This document shows positions 1 to 6,610 of a stretch of DNA of 38,543 nucleotides, in pieces. How positions within the stretch are numbered: position 1 is the first letter of the stretch; every line of letters starts with the position of its first letter. The stretch comes from an uncultured Fenollaria sp. Lineage in GTDB: Bacteria > Bacillota > Clostridia > Tissierellales > Peptoniphilaceae. The notes below the pieces were generated by a model. It saw only the letters and a program-made list of their open reading frames with translations, searched no databases and had not been told where the DNA came from. The DNA is taken from contig NZ_CAMJVK010000009.1 in assembly GCF_946221515.1 (NCBI RefSeq), positions 1 through 38,543 of the forward strand. The letters run 5' to 3'. The position numbers were made by a program, and so were the translations under genes.

Positions 1-1058
1 GTAAAGCTAATATTTTTAAACTCAATACTGTCTATATCGTCTGGCATTTCAAGATTGCCACTTTCAAAGGCAGTTTTTATTTCATTAAACTTAAAAAACT
101 TTTCCATGTAAAGCAAAGTATCGTAAAGCAATGAAGAATCTTCAATCAGCCTTGACATACTGTTCATCGCATAAACAACGCTTGATGCAAATAGCATTAT
201 AGCTCCAAGCCCAAGGCTACCTTTTCTAATCGAGTAGATTATATAGATAAATGTTCCAACACTAATTAAAGCTGTTACAATCAAAAAGAAAAGAGAATTT
301 CTAAATTTTTTCTTTCTTTCCTTGTGTACACCCTTCTTAATCTTATTAAAAGAAGCTGTATATTTATCTATAAAAAATTTATATAAATTATAAAGTCTAA
401 CCTCTTTTATAGATTTTGAAGATAGCAAAGTTTGGCTATAATACTCAAGCTTTCTTGACTCTTCACTATTAGAAACTAGCGTTTCAAAGGCTTGTGCTTG
501 TAATGAATATGCTATGATGGCTTGTGGCACTAAAACAAATAGCATAGCCAAAGCTATAAGCGCGTGAAAGCTCGCGAATATAAATAACATTGATACAAAG
601 AGTATCGCATTAGAAATGATACTCGTTCCAAAAACCAATAAATTTACAGGCCTCCAACTCGATTCAGAGCTTAGAATTTCAATGTCATTATAAAAATTAT
701 GATCTTCATAATAATCAATGGTCTCTATCTCTTCTGACTTTTTCATTATGTCATAGTTAAGTTTGAATGTTAAATCATCTGTTAGCTTGCCTTGTACCAA
801 TGTTACTAGTGGAGCAAAAACGTTGTTCAAAAGAAAACTAAGCCCCCACAAAGCAAGAACGATGTATAAAATTTTGTTGCTTAAACTGTAAACATTGTCA
901 ATCAAATAATTTGCGATATACAAAGTTATCGATGGCAGCAAAGCTTGTAAAGGAATCACTAAAAGCAGCACGAAGACATTGCTTTTAGACGCACGCCAAA
1001 GATACTTGAAGCTTTTAAAGTATAAACTCAAGTAATTTTTCACATTATATTTTTTCAA
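1..1058 (-). CDS. ABC exporter permease/ATPase, 3' end cut by window
   Basis: This is the N-terminal membrane part of an ABC-type exporter half-transporter. I translated it by hand from a TTG start at 1058, which sits 6 nt after a GAGGTG ribosome site; a GTG at 1043 is the weaker alternative. The 352 visible codons begin MKKYNVKNYLSLYFKSF, contain several hydrophobic helices, and stop at the IEFKNISF strand that normally opens the nucleotide-binding domain, so the ATPase lies outside the window. It follows another ABC half-transporter (1230-2846) on the same strand, and the two could form a heterodimer. However, a terminator-like hairpin and a separate promoter lie between them, so it may be expressed independently. 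The substrate is unknown. Confidence 0.85.
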   Translation of the reverse strand, partial: MKKYNVKNYLSLYFKSFKYLWRASKSNVFVLLLVIPLQALLPSITLYIANYLIDNVYSLSNKILYIVLALWGLSFLLNNVFAPLVTLVQGKLTDDLTFKLNYDIMKKSEEIETIDYYEDHNFYNDIEILSSESSWRPVNLLVFGTSIISNAILFVSMLFIFASFHALIALAMLFVLVPQAIIAYSLQAQAFETLVSNSEESRKLEYYSQTLLSSKSIKEVRLYNLYKFFIDKYTASFNKIKKGVHKERKKKFRNSLFFLIVTALISVGTFIYIIYSIRKGSLGLGAIMLFASSVVYAMNSMSRLIEDSSLLYDTLLYMEKFFKFNEIKTAFESGNLEMPDDIDSIEFKNISF

Positions 1059-1084
1059 TTGTTTCACCTCATGATATAATTATA

Positions 1085-1117
1085 TTATTTTCTTACATCA
1101 TGTAAAATTACCCTCAT
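1085..1117 (-). CDS. Possible 10-codon leader peptide
   Basis: A perfect AGGAGG at 1125-1130 lies 7 nt before an ATG that opens a ten-codon frame, MRVILHDVRK, followed by TAA. It lies in the transcribed leader of the ABC gene starting at 1058, downstream of the promoter at 1162-1190, and ends 27 nt before that gene's TTG start. The good ribosome site suggests it may be translated as a leader or coupling peptide, but a frame this short could be chance or a decayed gene start. I do not recognise the peptide. Confidence 0.3.
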   Translation of the reverse strand: MRVILHDVRK

Positions 1118-1156
1118 CGTAATACCTCCTGTGAAATTTGTAAAATTATATTTACA
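1092..1156. promoter_or_regulatory. Candidate operator half-sites in ABC leader
   Basis: Two inverted repeats lie just downstream of the promoter at 1162-1190. One has arms TTACAT and ATGTAA around a single base (1093-1105). The other has TGTAAA and TTTACA arms six bases apart (1139-1156). Both contain the word TGTAAAATTA on the plus strand (1101-1110 and 1139-1148). Their position near the inferred transcription start suits repressor binding. The regulator is not identifiable from sequence, and AT-rich DNA produces such palindromes fairly often. Confidence 0.3.
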
Positions 1157-1161
1157 TCTTA

Positions 1162-1190
1162 ATTATACTACGTAATAATATTTTATTCAA
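1162..1190 (-). promoter_or_regulatory. Sigma-A-type promoter for the partial ABC gene
   Basis: The minus strand reads TTGAAT (1185-1190), a 17-nt spacer, then TATAAT (1162-1167). It would start RNA near 1155 and give a leader of about 100 nt before the TTG start at 1058. The -35 overlaps the T-run of the preceding terminator. Confidence 0.6.
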
Positions 1191-1220
1191 TAAAATAGGT
1201 GAAGATTTCTCTCCACCTAT
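1184..1220 (-). terminator. Terminator after the upstream ABC gene
   Basis: On the minus strand ATAGGTG pairs with CACCTAT (1195-1220) and is followed by a TTTTATT run. It lies 9 nt after the stop of the 1230-2846 gene. The stem is interrupted by a mismatch/bulge, so termination may be partial. Confidence 0.55.
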
Positions 1221-1229
1221 AATCAATTA

Positions 1230-2846
1230 TTAAGCACAAACTTCATTCATAAATATTACGCCATCGAATTTATTTAGATATTCTTCGTCGTAATCGTGTG
1301 TGATGACTAGTCTTAGGACGCCGTCTAAGTTTGTGATTATCTTCTTTACTTCTCTTGCGTTGTCTGGGTCAAGTCCTGTTGTTGGCTCGTCCAGTATAAG
1401 TATCTTTGGTTTTCTAATCATGGCTCTGGCTATGGATATTCTTTCTTTTTCTCCGCCAGATGCTTGAAGTACATCAAGGGTACCTTCTTTTTCTTTCTTT
1501 GCTAAACCTTCGAGATTTAATTTCTTAATTATCTCTTTATACTCGGCACTATCTTCTTTTATAGAGCTGTCATACATTGTGATGTTGTTAAATAAGCTGT
1601 CTTTAAATATCATGGCTTCTTGTGGTACTACTGCGACGCTTTGGAACAAGGACTTTTCTGATATATCGTTTAAGTCTTGTCCGTAGACTGTTACTTCACC
1701 TTTGTATCCATCAAGCTCTTTTGTCAATAGTCTTGCAAATGTTGATTTACCGCTACCGCTCTCGCCTATGACTGCATAGGCACCTCCATCTGCTAATTCA
1801 TATGAAAAGTTTTTAAATATATCTCTATCTCCAAAGGCAAAGCTAAAGTTTTTAACGCTTACTCCATCTTTAATTTTACCTGCTTCTAATGCTAAGGCTC
1901 TTCCCTTTGGAAGCTCTTCGTTACTCTTAAGCATATTTAAGAATTTATCTCCAACTCCTTTAGTCGATTTTATATTGTTATACGTCTCTATGGCATTTCC
2001 AACTGCGTCTGAAACTGATGTTATGAAGAACATTGACATGATTAGGTCACCTGTAGTAACTGTACCTTTTAGTATCAATAAAGCGCCTAAAGATAAAATT
2101 ACTAATTGGCTCAATAAACCTACTCCACGCATCGATTGATTAAAGATATTCATTTTTATATTTGACTCTTTTATTGTTGATAAGTTTTTACCTAAGACTT
2201 TTAGATATCGATTGATAAAAGTTTCTTCATTGCCTGATTGTTTTATAGGGTGTGATCCAAAAACAATTTCTTTTATTCCGCCAAATTTTTCTTCATTTGA
2301 CTGAGAAACTTCCATTTGTAGTGCTTGCAATTTTTTAGTGACAAACTTACTTATGAAGAATGGTAAAAGTGAAAATACTAAGCTAAGTGCACAAAAATAT
2401 GGACTAATTAAAAATAAGCCTACTAAGAAAACTATAGCTTGTATTACATAGCTTGCAAAATGGCTAAGAGTTAAAAAATAATCTCTTCTAAGTATGTTTA
2501 AGTCTTCGTTCATTAAGTTTATGTAATAATCATTTGATTTCTTGTCATATAGAGCTGTTGGCATTAAAAATACTGCTCTGCAATAATCTCTATTTAATGA
2601 TAAGGCAACGTTATTTGAAAAATTGTTGCTAGAATTAAGCATAAGATAAGAAGTAAAAACCCATAGAACTATAAATAAAAGTGCATATAAAGAACTTTCT
2701 TTAATAATTTCAAAATTTCCTGCTCCTGCTGCGTCAACAACTTTACCCATATTTCTTGTTATAAAATAAAATGATACAGTGCTTAGTAGTGCAAATAAAA
2801 TTGATAGAATCAAATATTTTAAATTTGCTTTAATATACTTTTTCAT
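1230..2846 (-). CDS. ABC exporter, fused permease and ATPase
   Basis: A half-size ABC exporter of 538 residues: about six membrane helices (roughly residues 10-280), then a nucleotide-binding domain. The Walker A is GESGSGKS (361-368), the Q-loop glutamine 409, the signature SGGEK (463-467), the Walker B ILILDEPT (482-489) and the switch histidine 517. All key catalytic residues are present. An AGGAGG site precedes the ATG. It is followed by a second half-transporter (1-1058), a likely partner in a heterodimer. The substrate cannot be inferred; peptides, lipids or drugs are typical of the family. Its promoter (2895-2921) contains a G7 run in the spacer, which suggests that expression varies by slippage. 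Confidence 0.9.
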   Translation of the reverse strand: MKKYIKANLKYLILSILFALLSTVSFYFITRNMGKVVDAAGAGNFEIIKESSLYALLFIVLWVFTSYLMLNSSNNFSNNVALSLNRDYCRAVFLMPTALYDKKSNDYYINLMNEDLNILRRDYFLTLSHFASYVIQAIVFLVGLFLISPYFCALSLVFSLLPFFISKFVTKKLQALQMEVSQSNEEKFGGIKEIVFGSHPIKQSGNEETFINRYLKVLGKNLSTIKESNIKMNIFNQSMRGVGLLSQLVILSLGALLILKGTVTTGDLIMSMFFITSVSDAVGNAIETYNNIKSTKGVGDKFLNMLKSNEELPKGRALALEAGKIKDGVSVKNFSFAFGDRDIFKNFSYELADGGAYAVIGESGSGKSTFARLLTKELDGYKGEVTVYGQDLNDISEKSLFQSVAVVPQEAMIFKDSLFNNITMYDSSIKEDSAEYKEIIKKLNLEGLAKKEKEGTLDVLQASGGEKERISIARAMIRKPKILILDEPTTGLDPDNAREVKKIITNLDGVLRLVITHDYDEEYLNKFDGVIFMNEVCA

Positions 2847-2894
2847 AAATTACCTCCTAATAATAAACCGCTCTTCTTTAAAGTCATTATATCT

Positions 2895-2921
2895 ATTATA
2901 CCCCCCCATATTATTTGTCAA
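2895..2921 (-). promoter_or_regulatory. Promoter with G7 tract in its spacer
   Basis: The minus strand reads a consensus TTGACA (2916-2921), a 15-nt spacer ending in seven G (2901-2907), then a consensus TATAAT (2895-2900). The spacer is 2 nt shorter than the optimal 17, so a gain of two G would place the elements at ideal spacing. A G7 run is very unusual in this AT-rich intergenic DNA. It drives the ABC gene at 1230-2846. Confidence 0.7.
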
Positions 2922-2949
2922 GTTCATATAATTTATTTTCATGCTAAAG

Positions 2950-2980
2950 CAAAAAATGGAGCCTCATCATAAGGCCCCAT
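2950..2980 (-). terminator. Terminator after the C69 dipeptidase gene
   Basis: On the minus strand ATGGGGCCT pairs with AGGCTCCAT around a 7-nt loop (2956-2980, one G-T pair), followed by six T. It is 22 nt after the dipeptidase stop. Confidence 0.85.
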
Positions 2981-3001
2981 AAATCAATTTATTTACTTTT
3001 T

Positions 3002-4417
3002 CTATAAATTCTTATCCATTTGGAAAGTTAATTTTGAAGTGAACAAAGCTCTTGTTGCGTAATCTTGTAATTGTTTCTTTGTTTCTTCGATGAAGTAAGT
3101 GGCTGTCTTTTGATTTTCTTCTGTCAAATATTTCATAAGTTTTTTGTCGTCTAAGCCCTTTGCTCCTTTTTGAATTTCCATAACTCTTTGTCTGCCATAA
3201 ACTGCCATACGTTGTAAGAACTCATGTGTATCTCTATTGAATAGCTTGTAATGTTCTTCTGCATAGTATGCGAAAACTTTTGCTAGCCAGTAAGCGTTGT
3301 CGATGTCCATCTTTTCAGGAACTGTTCTGTATTCTTTTGGTGTGTCTTCAACGTAGTTAAAGAACGGTACGTATGGGTTGAATGCTGTTGTTCCGAAGGA
3401 TAACCAAGTTACTCCTCTAAGTTTTTCATCTAGGTCTGGATAAACTTGTAAGATGTGTGAGTGAGCTGTTCTTGATAGTGAGATGCATCTGAATCTCTTC
3501 TTTTCTTGCTCTGTTCCTTGCCAGCCTAGTGGGTCAAATTCTGTTTCGTTATAGTGTGAGCCTAAAACTTTAGCGCAGTCTTCTACTGAGATCTTTCTTG
3601 TAGCTTTCTTAATAAATGGTATGTCGCCGCAAGTTGGATCACAGTCGCATGATGACAATAGTTTATGTGCGTACCAAGCTCTTGGTGTGTTATAAACTCT
3701 GTCTAGCTCTCTATATGTGCCGAAAACTTTTCTAAAGTTAAATCCTTCGAAGTCTGGATTTAAGTTATTTTCTTTAACAAATTCTTCCATACCTTCTGAC
3801 CACATATAGTTTTCTTTGTCATTAAAGTCTATTTGTTCGATGCATACGTGGTTTGGAGCAACTGCGTAGCAATCATCAGGTATCCTAACTGCTACCCAGT
3901 GATGTCCTGTAGGTATCTCCATGTACCATGCTTCGTCCTTATCAGCAAATAATATACCGTTGCCTTCAGCTGAACCATATTTCTTAATAAGTTCGCCTAA
4001 GAATTTAATTCCGTCGCGAGCTGATTTTGCATATGGTGTAACAAGATCGTTTATAGCATCTTCTGCGATACCATCAAGTACTAGTGGGTCAAGAGCTAAA
4101 ACTCTTTCGTTGCCGTATAAACTTTCTGTTGAGCTAACTGCAACGCCTAGCTCGTTAAAGCCTGCTTCAGCGTATTGGCCTGGCTCGTTCTTGTCGTCTG
4201 ATGGGATAGCTGTGTATCTCATTGCGCCCTTTGGTAATTTAACTTTAACCTTTGTGTTATCTGATTCATAAGTGCTTCCGTTTGGTTTTTCTTCATGAAC
4301 CACAAATTTCTTTAAGTTTATTGCGTCATGGTAGTCTTCATTTCTCGCGATGATGATGCTGCCATCTATAGACGCTTTTTTACCAACTAATATAGTTGTA
4401 CACTCTGTTTTTCTCAT
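3002..4417 (-). CDS. Peptidase family C69 dipeptidase (PepD-like)
   Basis: A 471-residue dipeptidase of family C69 (PepD/dipeptidase A), an N-terminal-nucleophile hydrolase that cleaves a broad range of dipeptides in the cytoplasm. The protein begins MRKTEC, and Cys6 fits the catalytic N-terminal cysteine exposed after removal of a short propeptide. The following GSIIIARNED segment and the GxNExGVAVS-type segment (FNELGVAVS) near residue 90 are typical of the family. There is no signal peptide. It stands alone between its own promoter (4463-4492) and its own terminator (2950-2980), and is preceded by a strong AAGGAGG site. A role in peptide-based nutrition of an anaerobe is likely but inferred. 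Confidence 0.9.
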   Translation of the reverse strand: MRKTECTTILVGKKASIDGSIIIARNEDYHDAINLKKFVVHEEKPNGSTYESDNTKVKVKLPKGAMRYTAIPSDDKNEPGQYAEAGFNELGVAVSSTESLYGNERVLALDPLVLDGIAEDAINDLVTPYAKSARDGIKFLGELIKKYGSAEGNGILFADKDEAWYMEIPTGHHWVAVRIPDDCYAVAPNHVCIEQIDFNDKENYMWSEGMEEFVKENNLNPDFEGFNFRKVFGTYRELDRVYNTPRAWYAHKLLSSCDCDPTCGDIPFIKKATRKISVEDCAKVLGSHYNETEFDPLGWQGTEQEKKRFRCISLSRTAHSHILQVYPDLDEKLRGVTWLSFGTTAFNPYVPFFNYVEDTPKEYRTVPEKMDIDNAYWLAKVFAYYAEEHYKLFNRDTHEFLQRMAVYGRQRVMEIQKGAKGLDDKKLMKYLTEENQKTATYFIEETKKQLQDYATRALFTSKLTFQMDKNL

Positions 4418-4462
4418 TAAATAACCTCCTTAATTTACACACATAGTTTTGCCTATATATTT

Positions 4463-4492
4463 ATTATACATCTAAATATATTAATACGTCAA
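4463..4492 (-). promoter_or_regulatory. Promoter of the C69 dipeptidase gene
   Basis: TTGACG (4487-4492), an 18-nt spacer and TATAAT (4463-4468) on the minus strand, about 45 nt before the start codon. Confidence 0.7.
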
Positions 4493-4539
4493 GCGAATTA
4501 TCCCTTTATCTTGATAATTTTTTAAAATGGCCTAGATGT

Positions 4540-4570
4540 AAAAAGAGTAGGCATAGATGCGCCTACTCTT
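4540..4570 (-). terminator. Terminator after ahpC
   Basis: On the minus strand AAGAGTAGGC pairs perfectly with GCCTACTCTT around an 8-nt loop (4543-4570), followed by a T-run. It starts 10 nt after the peroxiredoxin stop. Confidence 0.9.
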
Positions 4571-4579
4571 GTAAATATC

Positions 4580-5149
4580 TTATATTGTGCCTACTAAGTC
4601 CATGCCTGGTGTAAGTGTGTCTTCGCCTGGCATCCAGTTCGCTGGACAAACTTTGTCACCGTGTTCGTTAACGAATTTTGAAGCTTCTACCTTTCTTAGT
4701 AATTCCTTAGGGCTTCTGCCTATACCCATATCGTGGATTTCATATGCAGTGATAACGCCGTCTGGATTGATTACGAAAGATCCTCTGTATGCTTGACCTT
4801 CTTCTTCGTTTAAAACTCCAAGCATTCTAGAAAGTTCAAATGCTCTGTCAGCTAGCATAACGTATTTAGCTTTTGAAACTGCTGGAGATGTTTTTTGCCA
4901 TTCCATGTGAACAAATTCAGAGTCAGTTGAAACTGAATATACTTCGCAGCCAGCTTTCTTGAAGTTTTCATATTCTTCAGCAAGTGCTTCTAGTTCAGTT
5001 GGGCATACAAATGTAAAGTCTCCTGGGTAGAAGAAAAGTACACTCCAGTGACCCTTTAAGTCTTCGTTTGTTACTTGAAAGAAGTCCTTTCCTGCTTGAA
5101 ATGCATTTACCTTAAATTCGTCTAATTGTTTACCTATTAAATTTGTCAT
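4580..5149 (-). CDS. ahpC: Alkyl hydroperoxide reductase C, 2-Cys peroxiredoxin
   Basis: A 189-residue typical 2-Cys peroxiredoxin of the AhpC type, which reduces hydrogen peroxide, organic peroxides and peroxynitrite in the cytoplasm. The peroxidatic Cys49 lies in FYPGDFTFVCPTE. The resolving Cys168 lies in the C-terminal VCPANW segment, as expected for full-length AhpC. No AhpF reductase gene adjoins it, so the electron donor (AhpF or thioredoxin) is encoded elsewhere. It is a single-gene unit with its own terminator. The mRNA leader carries a perfect 7-bp hairpin that ends one base before AGGAGG (5162-5180). I saw no PerR box. Confidence 0.95.
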   Translation of the reverse strand: MTNLIGKQLDEFKVNAFQAGKDFFQVTNEDLKGHWSVLFFYPGDFTFVCPTELEALAEEYENFKKAGCEVYSVSTDSEFVHMEWQKTSPAVSKAKYVMLADRAFELSRMLGVLNEEEGQAYRGSFVINPDGVITAYEIHDMGIGRSPKELLRKVEASKFVNEHGDKVCPANWMPGEDTLTPGMDLVGTI

Positions 5150-5161
5150 TTATACCTCCTT

Positions 5162-5180
5162 ATTGAGCCTTTCGCTCAAT
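5162..5180 (-). other. Leader hairpin touching the ahpC ribosome site
   Basis: ATTGAGC and GCTCAAT form a perfect 7-bp stem with a GAAAG loop on the minus strand. It ends one base before AGGAGG of ahpC and has no T-run, so it is not a terminator. It could affect translation or mRNA stability. Confidence 0.55.
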
Positions 5181-5219
5181 CCATATATACCCAATTCGCC
5201 AAAATAAATCACAAAAAAT

Positions 5220-5228
5220 ATTATATCA
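5220..5228 (-). promoter_or_regulatory. Candidate extended -10 promoter of ahpC
   Basis: TGATATAAT on the minus strand is an extended -10 element about 70 nt before the ahpC start codon. No good -35 is visible at 17 nt. It lies in the 130-nt divergent region shared with the DUF1576 gene, whose own -10 may be TAAAAT at 5248-5253. Confidence 0.4.
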
Positions 5229-5279
5229 ATTTTATCCATTTTTATGGTAAAATATATATAAGATAAGGAGGCGCATAAC

Positions 5280-6542
5280 ATGATTAACCTTAGTGATTAT
5301 AAAAATAAGTACTTAATTTTATACTTATACGCCATATTTTTATTTATAACTGGCTTTGCCTTTAACACGCCAGATGAAATTGTGAATGGTCTAAATATCA
5401 TCTGCGTCTCATCGGCATCTCTCGTTACAGACTATATGAAGCTTGCAAACATCGGCGCCGCCCTTGTTAATAGCTCCATAGTCACACTATTCTCGATAAT
5501 GATAATGAATATTAGAAAGATAGACTTAAGAGGCATACATATAGCCGCCGTCTTCGTTGTGTCGGGCTTCTCGCTCTTTGGCAAGAATCTACTTAATTCA
5601 ATGCCGCTAATGTTTGGCGTCATCGCCTTCACAATGCTTTACAAGATCAAGATCGAAGATAATATCGCAAACGCCCTCTTCGTTACATCGCTCGCGCCAA
5701 TGGTGACGAACGTCTACTTAGTAGTTGGCGGCGTCTTTGGCGTGGTCTGTGCCTTCTTCGCAGGCTTTTTAGTAGGCTTTATATTTACACCGCTTTTAAA
5801 ACCATTCAAAGAGTTTCATAAGGGCTTTAACCTTTACAATGGCGGATTCACAGCGGGCATCATCGCCATGTTCTACTCAGGCTTTTTAAAAACTATAAAC
5901 ATAGAGCTGCCACAAAGACACATAGTCTTAAGTGGTTACAACGATAAGTTCCTGCCACTACTTTTACTTTTGTCGATGCTTTTCATAATTTTGGGATTTT
6001 GCGAAAAAAATGCACTTATAAATTATTTTAAACTTCTTAAGAGGATAGGGCCCATGCTTCAAAATTACGAGGCAGAATTTGGTAGCGGCGCCTGCCTGAT
6101 AAACGCTGGCACACTTGGCATAGTATCGACGCTTTATGTAATACTTGTCGGAGGCGAGCTAAACGGGCCAATCATCGGCGGCATACTGACAATCATGGGC
6201 TTTGCCTTCATTGGTAAAGACATAAGAAACGCACTGCCAATATTTTTAGGCATATACGTCGCGAGCCTGATCAACGTCTATAACCCGCATGACACAGCAC
6301 TTTTACTTGCTAGCCTTTTTGGCACAACACTTTGCCCAATCTCAAACTACTACGGTAGCTTCGCAGGCTTCTTGGCAGGCTTCTTGCACATGGCGCTTAT
6401 AAACAACGTCGGCGGCCTTCATGCTGGACTAAACCTTTATAACAACGGCTTCTCCGGTGGCTTTATAGCCGCCTTCATGGTGCCACTACTAGATACATTT
6501 TATAAAAGACCAAAGTATTTGCAGGTAAAAAAAGAAGAATAA
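5280..6542 (+). CDS. DUF1576 membrane protein with internal duplication
   Basis: A 420-residue, very hydrophobic protein that I recognise as the DUF1576 family of Firmicutes; its function is unknown. The two halves repeat each other: FGKNLLNSMP (100-109) matches IGKDIRNALP (311-320), SLAPMVTN (137-144) matches TLCPISNY (350-357), and FNLYNGGFTAG (183-193) matches LNLYNNGFSGG (384-394). Two pseudo-symmetric membrane repeats are the hallmark of channels and transporters, and the GxNLYNxGF segments recall the GYN loops of urea-transporter-like channels. That last link is my speculation. It stands alone, divergent from ahpC, with an AAGGAGG site and a strong terminator. The codon use is GC-richer than in the neighbouring ABC gene. 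Confidence 0.85.
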   Translation: MINLSDYKNKYLILYLYAIFLFITGFAFNTPDEIVNGLNIICVSSASLVTDYMKLANIGAALVNSSIVTLFSIMIMNIRKIDLRGIHIAAVFVVSGFSLFGKNLLNSMPLMFGVIAFTMLYKIKIEDNIANALFVTSLAPMVTNVYLVVGGVFGVVCAFFAGFLVGFIFTPLLKPFKEFHKGFNLYNGGFTAGIIAMFYSGFLKTINIELPQRHIVLSGYNDKFLPLLLLLSMLFIILGFCEKNALINYFKLLKRIGPMLQNYEAEFGSGACLINAGTLGIVSTLYVILVGGELNGPIIGGILTIMGFAFIGKDIRNALPIFLGIYVASLINVYNPHDTALLLASLFGTTLCPISNYYGSFAGFLAGFLHMALINNVGGLHAGLNLYNNGFSGGFIAAFMVPLLDTFYKRPKYLQVKKEE

Positions 6543-6559
6543 TATATCAGATATAAAAG

Positions 6560-6600
6560 AAGCAGATGCACTATGTGATGTGCATCTGCTTTTGTATTTG
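6560..6600 (+). terminator. Terminator, probably bidirectional
   Basis: AGCAGATGCAC and GTGCATCTGCT form a perfect 11-bp stem around an 8-nt loop (6561-6590), followed by TTTTGTATTTG on the plus strand. On the minus strand the stem is followed by TCTTTTATA, so it can also serve the converging ABC gene at 6611-8194. Confidence 0.85.
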
Positions 6601-6610
6601 TGTCTATTAT

